Shown one piece after another: positions 45,969-54,483 of a stretch of DNA of 64,000 nt; the first letter of the stretch is position 1, and each line of letters begins with the position of its first letter. The notes beneath the pieces were generated by a model that was not told the origin of the DNA, did no database searches, and saw only the letters and a program-made list of their open reading frames with translations. This DNA comes from an uncultured Kiloniellaceae bacterium (lineage in GTDB: Bacteria; Pseudomonadota; Alphaproteobacteria; Kiloniellales; Kiloniellaceae). The translations under genes and the position numbers were made by a program. The DNA is taken from assembly GCA_947493695.1 (NCBI GenBank), contig CANLSF010000002.1, forward strand, positions 930,001 through 994,000, given 5' to 3'.

Positions 45969-46895
45969 ATGCCTTCGAGAAATTTCTATACCGGCAGCGG
46001 CCTGGACCGCGCTGAACACCTGCGCGACGACGCCGAATGGCTGCTGGCGCAGCTCACCAAGCCGACCACCCGCCTTTTGCCGGTTTGGCGCACAAAAAAC
46101 ATGATCGAATCGCGATCAGCTACGCGCGAAGCGCCCCGTCCGGTATGGCTGCCGAGCTTAACAGCCGCGAGTCTGATCGACTTGGCCGAGGAAATGATTT
46201 TCCTGGGGTTGCGCGACGGCGAGGTCCGTATTGCCTTGGACCTCTCCACGGTCGATGAGCCCTCAGAGCACCCTGACCTGGCACCGCTGGGTGAATTCGT
46301 CGATCTCCGCGAGGTAGGGCCACTGTTGCCGCAAGACGAAGGCTCCATCCTGGCCTACGCGCGGGGCCTCGTGCACTGGCACAAAACCCACGCGTTCTGC
46401 GGTCTCTGCGGCCATCCGACCAAAAGCACGCAGAACGGTCACGTCCGGCGCTGCAGCAATGAAGCCTGCGGTGCATCACACTTCCCCCGCAGCGATCCGG
46501 CGGTGATCATGCTTGTACATGATGGCGAGCGCTGTCTGCTTGGCCGGCAGCCCTTCTGGCCACCGGGTATGCACTCAGTACTCGCCGGGTTCGTCGAGCC
46601 GGGCGAGAGCCTCGAGGAAGCCGTGATCCGGGAGGTATACGAAGAGGTCAGGCTATCAGTCGATCAGGTGGCCTATCAATCTTCGCAGCCCTGGCCCTTC
46701 CCCTCGTCCATCATGCTTGGCTTTTCAGCGCGTGCAGTGAGCACTGAGATCGAGGTCGATGAGCGGGAACTGGAGAGTGCTCAATGGTACACGCGCGACG
46801 AGCTGCGGAACTCGCCAGAGGACGAGAGCTTCCGATTGCCGCGCCGGGACTCCATTGCGCGTCGATTGGTCGAGGATTGGCTGAACGAGGGCTAG
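45969..46895 (+). CDS. nudC: NADH pyrophosphatase (Nudix)
   Basis: 308 residues from ATG 45969; the frame is open upstream to 45882. Cleaves NAD(H) and decaps NAD-capped RNA. Zinc finger CGLCGHPTKSTQNGHVRRCSNEACG (four Cys), Nudix box GFVEPGESLEEAVIREVYEE, and the SQPWPFPSSIM motif unique to NudC. Oddity: the Gly at the end of the Nudix consensus (EEXGU) is replaced by Arg (EEVRL). The catalytic acidic residues are intact. Confidence 0.94.
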   Translation: MPSRNFYTGSGLDRAEHLRDDAEWLLAQLTKPTTRLLPVWRTKNMIESRSATREAPRPVWLPSLTAASLIDLAEEMIFLGLRDGEVRIALDLSTVDEPSEHPDLAPLGEFVDLREVGPLLPQDEGSILAYARGLVHWHKTHAFCGLCGHPTKSTQNGHVRRCSNEACGASHFPRSDPAVIMLVHDGERCLLGRQPFWPPGMHSVLAGFVEPGESLEEAVIREVYEEVRLSVDQVAYQSSQPWPFPSSIMLGFSARAVSTEIEVDERELESAQWYTRDELRNSPEDESFRLPRRDSIARRLVEDWLNEG

Positions 46896-47067
46896 CGCAA
46901 AAAAACCTCCCTCATCCGAATAAACCTCTTAGCACCTCGAGAAGCCGCGTCCTGCTGCAAGTGGGAAAACCCGGATGGCCATGGCCGGTTTAGGTCAAGA
47001 AGCAGGAGCAAACCCCTGACTGTCACGCTTCCCCAACCTGCGCTTTTTCTCGCTTGAGCACAGGCGA

Positions 47068-47541
47068 TCATTTAGCGCGAGGTTTTTCGGACGGTTTATC
47101 AGGAACTCTCGCGTCTGCGCACCCCGCTGCGAAGGTTCTCAAAATCTCGGCGGCGGCCTTTAGGCCTTCGTCGTCGACACTCTCGAACCTGGCACGCACG
47201 CCCCCTCCAACCAACTCGTAGAGGGCAGCGATTCGGGGGAAACTCTCTTTGGTGATTCCGACGAGAACAGACCGGCGGTCAGTCTTAGAGCGCTGCCGCT
47301 CGACGAAGCCTGCACGTTCAAGCCGGTCAACGAGCGCCGTTACGGACCCGCTCGTCAGGCCCATCCGCCTGCCGATTTCGGTTGTCGTATAAGGCCCATT
47401 CTCGAGGATGTTCAAACAGCGCAGGTCGCTGCGATGAATGCCCAAAGCTGCAGCAATGTTGGCTTCGACAAGATCCACTGCCGCATAAATTTCACGCGCC
47501 GCCTGCATGAAATCACCAACGAGGTGGTCTCGCTCACTCAT
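47068..47541 (-). CDS. MarR-family transcriptional regulator
   Basis: 157 residues. Winged helix at about 40-105 (ALGIHRSDLRCLNILENGPYTTTEIGRRMGLTSGSVTALVDRLERAGFVERQRSKTDRRSVLVGIT). A perfect palindrome directly upstream suggests autoregulation. The genes it controls are not obvious; the neighbouring PEP-CTERM genes lie divergently and may be targets. Confidence 0.88.
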   Translation of the reverse strand: MSERDHLVGDFMQAAREIYAAVDLVEANIAAALGIHRSDLRCLNILENGPYTTTEIGRRMGLTSGSVTALVDRLERAGFVERQRSKTDRRSVLVGITKESFPRIAALYELVGGGVRARFESVDDEGLKAAAEILRTFAAGCADARVPDKPSEKPRAK

Positions 47542-47544
47542 TAT

Positions 47545-47559
47545 TCTTGACCATCAAGA
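47545..47559. promoter_or_regulatory. Candidate MarR operator
   Basis: Perfect inverted repeat TCTTGA-CCA-TCAAGA beginning 3 bases upstream of the MarR start codon, a classic layout for MarR autorepression. The remaining intergenic sequence up to the first PEP-CTERM start (47856) holds no other recognisable element. Confidence 0.5.
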
Positions 47560-47855
47560 TACTTTATGTTCAATATTCTTTTCGCTCAACATAGTTTGTA
47601 AATAGTACCAGCGCCCTTTTATTCCGTACACAGCGTTCTGAAGCGTCGGGTCAGTCGTAAGTCGCGACCGGCATTCCGGGCGCAAGTGGTCCATCTGACG
47701 CCGCTGCCTATCGCAGAACACGGATTACCTAAGCCGATGTTTCCGGCTCAGGTACGCCCGCTTATGGCCGTTTAGTTGTGAGTAAGTCACCTGTTATCGG
47801 GTGGTGCGTTTACGACAGCAGAAGAATCGAAATTTTAAACAGGGGAACCGAAATC

Positions 47856-48518
47856 TTGCAAAAACTAACTTCGTTCATCGCCGTTGCCTTCATTGGCATT
47901 GCCGCGGCCGGACTGACTACAACCCGGGCGCACGCCGCCCCCATACTCGACGTTGTCGGGGGTCAGCTGCTCGGTGCCCGTAACGTCTCCATCCTGGGCT
48001 CCCTCTACGATGTCGAGTTCAAAGACGGGACCTGCGCCGACTTATTTGACGGCTGTGACGAGGCCTCGGATTTCACATTCACGACAGTGAACGGCGCGCA
48101 TGGCGCGGCGCTGGCTTTGTTGAACCTGATATTTCTCGATGACCCGCTCCTCGGTCTGTTCGACGCAGACCCTGAGCTCACCCAAGGCTGCGAGAATCTA
48201 GGGGTATGCGTCAGCATTATCCCCTATGCCGCTGTTGGCCGAAACAGGTTTGATGCTAGGGCTGCATTCAATTACTACCAGCCCCTCGACAACCGTGATC
48301 AAGGCGACCTGGTCGATAGAAGAAACAGAGAGTCATACGATTCAGACGGTGACGCTTTTCGCACCTTCGCCCTCATCACTCCTGCCAATCAGGATCCGGA
48401 ACCGGAACCGGCAGCAATCCCGGAACCGGCGTCATTGTTCCTATTCGGTGCCGGTTTATTGGGATTGGTCAGCACCAGACGGCGGCGCAACGCGCTAAGC
48501 ACCGCTTCCAGCGTTTGA
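47856..48518 (+). CDS. PEP-CTERM sorted protein, copy 1
   Basis: 220 residues from a TTG start (Met-QKLTSFIAVAF); an earlier ATG at 47778 extends the frame, but similarity to copy 2 and signal-peptide position favour the TTG, with AGGGGAA upstream. Sec signal ends ARAHA-AP. The body starts APILDVVGGQLLGARNVSILG, followed by DVEFKDGTCADLFDGCDEASDF. At the C-terminus is IPEPASLFLFGAGLLGLV followed by RRRR: the PEP motif, membrane helix and basic tail recognised by exosortases. Expected on the surface or in an extracellular matrix. No exosortase gene lies in the window. Confidence 0.85.
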   Translation: MQKLTSFIAVAFIGIAAAGLTTTRAHAAPILDVVGGQLLGARNVSILGSLYDVEFKDGTCADLFDGCDEASDFTFTTVNGAHGAALALLNLIFLDDPLLGLFDADPELTQGCENLGVCVSIIPYAAVGRNRFDARAAFNYYQPLDNRDQGDLVDRRNRESYDSDGDAFRTFALITPANQDPEPEPAAIPEPASLFLFGAGLLGLVSTRRRRNALSTASSV

Positions 48519-48851
48519 TCCAGTGTCAGATATGACCCCAAGCGCCAATCAAATAACGACGTCTCAACGGGTCGGCGAATCCGATCCCTGCGCCTTTAAA
48601 ATACAGCGGGGTACTGAAACCTTGCAAAAACTAACTTCGCTCGTCGTAGCAACGGTCATCGGCATTACCACCGTCGGGCTCATAGCAACCCAGGCACGCG
48701 CCGCACCGATACTCGACGTTGTCGGGGGCCAGTTGCTCGGTGCCCGTAACGTCTCCATCCTGGGCTCCCTCTACGATGTCGAGTTCAAAGACGGGACCTG
48801 TACCGACTTATTCAGCGGTTGTGACGAGGCCTCGGATTTCACTTTCACTAC
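47930..48851 (+). repeat. Tandem duplicated segment covering the N-terminal halves of the two PEP-CTERM genes
   Basis: Bases 47930-48085 and 48696-48851 are nearly identical at a constant offset of 766 bases, including long runs of exact identity (around GTCTCCATCCTGGGCTCCCT). Differences are a few single bases. The downstream halves differ strongly. This indicates a fairly recent tandem duplication, or gene conversion, limited to the N-terminal part. Limits are approximate. Confidence 0.8.
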
Positions 48852-49251
48852 ACGGAACGGCGCAACAGCCGCTGCGGAAGCATTGTTGGAACAGGTCTTC
48901 CTTGACGGCATTGACCTATTCGACACCGAGCCAGAACTCACAGTGGGTTGTACCAGCCCGTTACGCTGCAATACCCTCGTACCCTATGAATTCCTTGCTG
49001 AAAACGGGCTGTTTGACTTGGCGAGTGCCGTGAATTTTCCCGACCTTGACGAAGTACGCTTCGGAAACGGTCCCACAGACACCGATCTTACTTTGATTCC
49101 CGAGTTGACATTCGCCGTTTTCAGCCCTGCCTCCCTGGCCCCTGAATCCATCCCAGAACCGGCCTCTATAACCCTGCTTTTCGCGGGATTGCTGGCATTG
49201 ACAGGGCTCAAACGGCACCGCAGATCGTCACGCAAGGACTCCACCATCTGA
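48622..49251 (+). CDS. PEP-CTERM sorted protein, copy 2
   Basis: 209 residues from TTG 48622 (QKLTSLVVATV), aligned without gaps with copy 1 for the first ~75 residues, after which the sequences diverge. Signal ends ARAAP. Cys residues in DGTCTDLFSGCDEASDF are shared with copy 1. C-terminal sorting signal: IPEPASITLLFAGLLALTGL then KRHRR. Tandem, same strand, 104 bases apart; presumably co-regulated. Confidence 0.85.
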   Translation: MQKLTSLVVATVIGITTVGLIATQARAAPILDVVGGQLLGARNVSILGSLYDVEFKDGTCTDLFSGCDEASDFTFTTRNGATAAAEALLEQVFLDGIDLFDTEPELTVGCTSPLRCNTLVPYEFLAENGLFDLASAVNFPDLDEVRFGNGPTDTDLTLIPELTFAVFSPASLAPESIPEPASITLLFAGLLALTGLKRHRRSSRKDSTI

Positions 49252-49348
49252 CCGCAACGCCAGCAATGGAGCGTCGCGCGCAGATGGCGTAAAAGCGGTG
49301 AATCTCAGCATCGCTTGAATAAACCATCAAGCTTCGGGGAGGACCGAC

Positions 49349-50140
49349 ATGCCGCACGACCGACAAGTCATTATTGGAATTATAACAGGAAGGGATGACA
49401 GCGTAATAAAGGACGGCGCAAGAGATCTGAGACTCAAATGGGAAAAGAAAAACAAAGGTAAGCCACACTTCATTCAATTTATACATCCCAAGGAAATCGG
49501 TTCAGTGATTGGCACACTAAAAGCCCACTTGGAGAAACTTGGCAGAGGCGCGCGGCTATACATTGAAGGGCACGGGGATTGGGCGAATCATACCTGTGGA
49601 GGATTGAACGGAAAAGAGGTCGCGTCGTTTCTCAATCGCAATGGATTAAGCAAGGAAATCGGCTTAATAAGCGTTACCGCCTGCCACGGAGCGGCCGGTG
49701 GGAGCGGGAAAAGCGCTGACTCTATGAAATTATCCCTCTCAATGAAGAGTTTCACGGGTGTCTTACATGCCGAGCTGGGCTCTAAACACGGCATCTGGAC
49801 GAGATGCTTTGGGCGAGTCGGCAGCTCCGTCACGTACGATACGGCCGACGATATGGTCGGTCGTAAGGCAACCTACTTGCGGAACGGCTCTGACGGGAAG
49901 CAACTTGATGTGATTTCAAGCATAGAACGGATTCATCCGGACCTTCACGCAGCCATTGGCCGCCAGTCGTTCTCAAAGATTTGTTTCTTTTGGGATGGGA
50001 AACATCAAAAACAAGAATGGGTAGATTACGGGGTAACGGCAAATTACGACGCGGAATCACGTTCGCTCGGCTCTGAAGAGGCTTGGAAGCCGCGTGCACC
50101 TAACACGGACGAACTTAAAAAGTTAAGTTGGGTCAAATAG
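49349..50140 (+). CDS. Orphan clan-CD (caspase/C80-like) peptidase candidate
   Basis: 263 residues starting MPHDRQVIIG. The first domain alternates strands and helices and contains His75 in RLYIEGHGDW and Cys112 in ISVTACHGA, 37 residues apart. Strand-His-Gly followed by a strand ending in Cys-His-Gly is the catalytic dyad layout of clan CD (caspase, gingipain, clostripain, C80 toxin self-cleaving domain). No signal peptide or membrane helix. AT-richer than the surrounding genes, suggesting later acquisition. Function is not known; C80-type relatives are activated by effectors, and a dead homologue is also possible. Assignment is from motif only. Confidence 0.45.
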   Translation: MPHDRQVIIGIITGRDDSVIKDGARDLRLKWEKKNKGKPHFIQFIHPKEIGSVIGTLKAHLEKLGRGARLYIEGHGDWANHTCGGLNGKEVASFLNRNGLSKEIGLISVTACHGAAGGSGKSADSMKLSLSMKSFTGVLHAELGSKHGIWTRCFGRVGSSVTYDTADDMVGRKATYLRNGSDGKQLDVISSIERIHPDLHAAIGRQSFSKICFFWDGKHQKQEWVDYGVTANYDAESRSLGSEEAWKPRAPNTDELKKLSWVK

Positions 50141-50201
50141 ACAAGTTGAGCTTACGGAGGAATCCAGGTTCGATGTCCGTCGTGACACTTCAAACAGACC
50201 C

Positions 50202-51062
50202 TCAGTTGTTCCCGCCCCGGAAACTGTTGGCCGGATAAACACCCAGAATCTTGACTTCTTTGGAAAAGAAGCTCAGTTCCTCCAGCGCCAGACGCACCGA
50301 TCGCTGATCCGGGTGCCCCTCGATGTCCGCATAGAACTGCGCGACCGTGAAGCCCCCGTCGATGATGTAGCTTTCGAGCTTGGTGATGTTAACGCCGTTG
50401 GTCGCGAAGCCGCCCAGGCCTTTATAAAGCGCTGCCGGAACCGAACGAACCCGGAAGACAAAAGTCGTAACAACCAGTCCATCCTTGGGATCCGGATCCA
50501 GGGGCTCCTCTGCCATAATTATGAAGCGCGTCGTGTTGTGCGCCAGGTCGTGAACATCGCCCCGGATGACGTCGAGATCATAGATCTCCGCCGCCAGATC
50601 CGATGCAATCGCACCCTGGCTGGGATCGTTCATCCTGGCGACATCGGCAGCAGCACCGGCTGTATCCGCGTGGTTTACAGGCTCGATACCCTGCGCACGC
50701 AGGAAATTCCGGACCTGCGCAAGGGCCTGTGTGTGGCTGTGAACCTGCTTGATTCCCTCGAGGGTCGCGCCCTTGGGCGCAAGCAGCTGGTGATCCACCT
50801 TCTGGAAGTGCTCACCAATGATATGCAGGCCCGAATCCGGCAAAAGGTGGTGAATATCGGCCACACGTCCAGCGCTCGAATTTTCAATCGGGATCATTGC
50901 CAGTTGGGCTTTGCCGTCCCGAACCGCCGCAAAGGTGTCTTCAAAAGATCCGCATGGCAGTGTCTCAAGCTCGGGAAAAACGGCCCGGCACGCCTTATCC
51001 GAGTAGGCGCCATGGAGGCCCTGGAATGCGATCACTTTTCGAAGGGTATCAGCCTTTGTCAT
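50202..51062 (-). CDS. pheA: Prephenate dehydratase
   Basis: 286 residues from ATG 51062. Makes phenylpyruvate for phenylalanine. Catalytic domain opens with IAFQGLHGAYSDKACRAVFP and has the SRxxTRF-like segment HNTTRFIIM. The C-terminal ACT domain (ALYKGLGGFATNGVNITKLESYI) should give feedback inhibition by phenylalanine. Stand-alone enzyme without a chorismate mutase part. Downstream of kdsB on the same strand. Confidence 0.95.
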   Translation of the reverse strand: MTKADTLRKVIAFQGLHGAYSDKACRAVFPELETLPCGSFEDTFAAVRDGKAQLAMIPIENSSAGRVADIHHLLPDSGLHIIGEHFQKVDHQLLAPKGATLEGIKQVHSHTQALAQVRNFLRAQGIEPVNHADTAGAAADVARMNDPSQGAIASDLAAEIYDLDVIRGDVHDLAHNTTRFIIMAEEPLDPDPKDGLVVTTFVFRVRSVPAALYKGLGGFATNGVNITKLESYIIDGGFTVAQFYADIEGHPDQRSVRLALEELSFFSKEVKILGVYPANSFRGGNN

Positions 51063-51211
51063 CTTTAGGTCCAAGGTCGGTTAGAGTTCACCCACGGCAC
51101 AGCACCGCAAGCCTTCGCGTAAAACGTAGCTTTCTGAAGAGATTTGCCCCGAGAGACAGTCCCGTGTTCACGGCAACGGCAATAGTCGTGAAACAGCCTC
51201 TCCGTCGCGTC

Positions 51212-51970
51212 CTAGGCAGGAGCAAGAAGTTCGCGCGCCCGCGCAAGATCGGCGGGAGTATCGACGCCGAAGGGAACGGTGTCAACGCGTGCCACATCAA
51301 TGCGCATTCCGGCCTCAAGCGCGCGTAATTGCTCAAGATGCTCGCGTTCTTCCAGGATCGAGCTGGGTAGGGAAACGAAGCGTGCCAGCGCCGCACGCCG
51401 AAAACCGTAGAGCCCGATATGATGGTACAGCGGTAAATTTTCGTTACCGCCGTCCCAGGGAATTGGAGCCCGGCTGAAATAGAGCGCTCTGGCGATGTTC
51501 TGGCCGGGGGCGAAAGGCGCGGCAACCTTCACGACACTGGGTTCGGTGCGCTCCCTGATCTCAGTTATCCGCGCCGCAAGTGTAGCGATATCGACGTCAG
51601 GGTTCTCAAGCGGCTGAAAGACCGCCTGAACCGCCGCCGGTTCAATCGTCGGCAAATCGCCCTGAACGTTAATCACGGCATCGTGCTTGCCCTCGGGGTC
51701 GACCTGCTGCAACGCATCAAAAATACGGTCCGATCCGGAAGGGTGGTCAGGGTCCGTCAGGACCGCCTTGCCGCCCGCGGCTTCCACCACCTCCGCTATC
51801 TCGGTCTCCGCGCAAGCCACGATAACCGGTCCGACTTCAGCCTCAACAGCGCGCCGCCAGCAATGCACGATCATGGCATCGCCGTGGATCATTGCGAGTG
51901 GTTTGTCCGGCAGGCGCGTGGAGGCCATTCGCGAAGGAATCACCACGATGGGATTTTGAGGCAGCGACAT
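51212..51970 (-). CDS. kdsB: 3-deoxy-D-manno-octulosonate cytidylyltransferase
   Basis: 252 residues. Activates Kdo with CTP for lipopolysaccharide inner-core assembly. IPSRMASTRLPDKPLAMI at the start, the VLTDPDHPSGSDRIFDAL segment and NVQGDLPTIEP follow. Its gene order beside pheA and a cytochrome c is common in alphaproteobacteria. Confidence 0.96.
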   Translation of the reverse strand: MSLPQNPIVVIPSRMASTRLPDKPLAMIHGDAMIVHCWRRAVEAEVGPVIVACAETEIAEVVEAAGGKAVLTDPDHPSGSDRIFDALQQVDPEGKHDAVINVQGDLPTIEPAAVQAVFQPLENPDVDIATLAARITEIRERTEPSVVKVAAPFAPGQNIARALYFSRAPIPWDGGNENLPLYHHIGLYGFRRAALARFVSLPSSILEEREHLEQLRALEAGMRIDVARVDTVPFGVDTPADLARARELLAPA

Positions 51971-52160
51971 GGTCGGACGGTCTCTTCAAAGCTCAAGATG
52001 CGATGCGCGCGCAGCATAGCGAGCCCGAACAGGAACAAAACAGCTTTTTTTGATCCTGTAGCCCTGACCGAAACCCATGCGCTGCCTGCTAAGGACGTTC
52101 TCTCCAAAGGCATCTACGGAGGTAATGTCGTCGTAGCTGCCCTTTCCTTTTGCGAAGCCG

Positions 52161-52697
52161 TTACACGATCTGAGCGTTGTCCTCGGCCATCTTGCTGCCT
52201 TCAACCATAATCCAGGCAATCACCAGAAGCACGCTACCCAGAAAAACCGTTCCCAGATGATCGGAGGTGATTGAGACCGTCAATTGACGTGTGCCGGGAG
52301 GATTCTGAAACGTGAGAAGAACTGACAGCAGGCTCCCGGACAAAATCTGCAGAAAGACCGAGAGAATTGAGGCCAGGGCAAAGCGACGCAGATAAACTGC
52401 ATGCAGGTTTGAAAAAATCTGCCCGGCTCCGTAGAGACAGAAAAGCCGCCTAAGCTGGACGAGACCGTAGATCAGCATCGAAACCGGGATCATGGAAATG
52501 GCGAATCCGAGGATCAGGGTCCCGACACCCAGGGTATCGATCCGAGCAGCATGTGATACCTGCGCAATGAACTCGGGACCGAGCGAATCCAGGTTCACCC
52601 ATATCAGCGCAAGCCCCAAAGGAAGGACGAAGATGATAGTAAGACACAGTCCCGACATCACCCGGCCGGCGCGCCGGATGCGGTTCAGATTTGACAT
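52161..52697 (-). CDS. DUF2975 membrane protein
   Basis: 178 residues from ATG 52697. Four membrane helices (MSGLCLTIIFVLPLGLALIW, TLGVGTLILGFAISMIPVSMLIYGLV, ALASILSVFLQILSGSLLSVLL, LGTVFLGSVLLVIAWIMVEGS). The arrangement and the Arg/Cys-rich cytoplasmic loop FCLYGAGQIFS match DUF2975. In other bacteria such proteins are paired with a small XRE regulator; none is adjacent here. Confidence 0.7.
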   Translation of the reverse strand: MSNLNRIRRAGRVMSGLCLTIIFVLPLGLALIWVNLDSLGPEFIAQVSHAARIDTLGVGTLILGFAISMIPVSMLIYGLVQLRRLFCLYGAGQIFSNLHAVYLRRFALASILSVFLQILSGSLLSVLLTFQNPPGTRQLTVSITSDHLGTVFLGSVLLVIAWIMVEGSKMAEDNAQIV

Positions 52698-53051
52698 ATT
52701 CAATCCTTGGCATCGTAATGAGCTACTAAAATTACTATAAAACAATAATTTATTTTCGCAAAACATAAATTTACGATATCGCAGTATTCCTTGGGCAAGC
52801 TGGCACCAGGAATAAAGGTTGCTCAAAGTTTCAAGGCCTGGCGCAGGGCTTCACGCTCCGCGTCATCGGCTGGCGAGCGGCTGGATTTCCCCCAGTAAAC
52901 ACGTCTCGGGCCCTGGTCGGCAGTCCGAGCGAAATTTGCTCAAGCATAATGATTTCGCGCATTTGTAACGGAGCTATTGAATGCGCGCGAGCCGAAGGCT
53001 ATTGTCCGCCAAATTTGTCCGCTGAATTCTGCGATTTAAACGAGTTGAAGC
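52698..53051. other. Intergenic region with a possible gene remnant
   Basis: 354 bases. On the minus strand 52823-52939 is a stop-bounded 38-codon stretch ending RRVYWGKSSRS...ALRQALKL that has coding-like composition but no start codon, so it may be the end of a decayed gene. The part nearest 53051 probably carries the cytochrome c promoter. Nothing else seen. Confidence 0.35.
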
Positions 53052-53591
53052 ATGTCCTCACTTGAGATGAACAAAATTGGCGCCGCTGTCCTGACGGCTG
53101 GTGTTGTAGCAATGACCGCCGGCTTTGTTGCCGACCTGCTGTTTCACAAAGCGCCATTGGCAGAAAACGCCTTCATGGTCGCTGTCGCCGATGACACGCA
53201 GACGGCCAATGTTGCCGAAGCGCCGGTAGAAGTATCGATTGCGGTGCTCATGGCCTCTGCCGATGCTGCGGCGGGCCAGAAGAGCTTTAAGAAGTGTTCG
53301 GCGTGTCACACCGTCGAAAATGGCGGCAAAGATAAGGTCGGTCCGAACCTTTGGAACGTCGTGATGGGCCCACACGCTCATAAGGAGGGCTATAAGTACT
53401 CCGGCGCGCTTACCGGGATGGCAGCTGAGCCTTGGAGCTATGAGGCCCTGAATGACTTTTTAACTTCGCCGAAAGCCTATGCACCCGGAACGAAAATGAG
53501 CTTCGGCGGCCTGAAAAAACCTGAGGAACGGGCGAACATCATCGCATATTTGCGCAGCCTGAGCGACACGCCGGCACCGCTTCCCGAGTGA
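53052..53591 (+). CDS. cycM: Membrane-anchored c-type cytochrome (CycM-like)
   Basis: 179 residues. An N-terminal hydrophobic anchor (AAVLTAGVVAMTAGFVADLLF, about 11-31) is not followed by a clear cleavage site, so the protein stays bound to the membrane. Single haem motif CSACH (82-86), Gly/Pro-rich VGPNLWNVV, and axial Met149 in GTKMSFGG: a class I cytochrome c of the c2/c552 kind passing electrons to the terminal oxidase. A terminator follows. Confidence 0.9.
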   Translation: MSSLEMNKIGAAVLTAGVVAMTAGFVADLLFHKAPLAENAFMVAVADDTQTANVAEAPVEVSIAVLMASADAAAGQKSFKKCSACHTVENGGKDKVGPNLWNVVMGPHAHKEGYKYSGALTGMAAEPWSYEALNDFLTSPKAYAPGTKMSFGGLKKPEERANIIAYLRSLSDTPAPLPE

Positions 53592-53609
53592 GCCTCGGAC
53601 TGAGACAAG

Positions 53610-53640
53610 AAGGCGGCGTTTTGCGCCGCCTTTTCTTTTT
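53610..53640 (+). terminator. Rho-independent terminator after the cytochrome gene
   Basis: AAGGCGGCG, loop, CGCCGCCTT followed by TTCTTTTT: a GC-rich perfect stem and T-rich tail beginning 18 bases after the cytochrome stop. Confidence 0.93.
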
Positions 53641-53673
53641 GTAACTTCTCTCGACCGCCAGCCGAGGCTCCAC

Positions 53674-54483
53674 ATGACGCAAAGCCCCCCGAGTCAGACC
53701 TGTCCGCCTGAGTTCATTGAGCTCGCAACAGAGATGGCCGAAGCTTCGGCAGCCGTCATTCGCCGTTACTTCAGACAGTCTGTGGCTGTCGATGACAAGG
53801 CCGACCAAAGCCCGGTGACAATCGCCGACCGGGAGACCGAAGCGGCCCTGCGAAGCGTGATAGCTGAGCGGATGCCCAACCACGGCGTGATCGGTGAAGA
53901 GCAAGCGACGACCAATCCGGATGCAGAATACGTCTGGGTGCTGGATCCGATCGACGGCACGAAGCGCTTCATCACCGGCAACCCGCTTTTCGGCACTCTC
54001 ATTGCGCTGTTGCACAATAGCCGGCCGATATTGGGTGTCATAGATATGCCGATGCTGAGTGAACGCTGGATCGGCGCAAAAGGGCGTCCAAGCACCTTCA
54101 TCAGCGCCGCCGGCACGTCAGAGGCCCATACCCGCCCCTGCCCCGGCCTGGATCACGCGGCCCTGGCCAGCACGTCACCCGAAATGTTCGAAGGCGGAAA
54201 CGAAGATGCTTTCGAGCGTGTCCGCAAGGCCGCAAAACTGACCCAGTACGGCGGCGACTGTTACAGCTATGGCCTGCTGGCGAGCGGCTTTACCGATGTG
54301 GTCATTGAGGCTGGACTGGGCACATACGATTACATGGCGCTGGCCGCTGTCATTGAAGGAGCCGGCGGCATCATCACGGACTGGGACGGTAAGGCACTGG
54401 ATCTGGATTCGGATGGACGGGTGTTGGCGGCAGGCGACACCGCCTGTCACATGGAAGCCTTGAAGCACTTGTCAGGAAATTGA
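53674..54483 (+). CDS. hisN: Inositol-monophosphatase-family phosphatase, probable histidinol-phosphatase
   Basis: 269 residues. FIG/IMPase fold with metal motifs GVIGEEQ (about 72), WVLDPIDGTKRFITG (about 88-103, DPIDGT signature) and late GLGTYDYMALAAVIEGAGG (WD-like metal site with Tyr in place of Trp-Asp). The RFITG variant and genome position favour the alphaproteobacterial HisN (histidinol phosphate phosphatase) over inositol phosphatase. Preceded by a terminator. Confidence 0.85.
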   Translation: MTQSPPSQTCPPEFIELATEMAEASAAVIRRYFRQSVAVDDKADQSPVTIADRETEAALRSVIAERMPNHGVIGEEQATTNPDAEYVWVLDPIDGTKRFITGNPLFGTLIALLHNSRPILGVIDMPMLSERWIGAKGRPSTFISAAGTSEAHTRPCPGLDHAALASTSPEMFEGGNEDAFERVRKAAKLTQYGGDCYSYGLLASGFTDVVIEAGLGTYDYMALAAVIEGAGGIITDWDGKALDLDSDGRVLAAGDTACHMEALKHLSGN

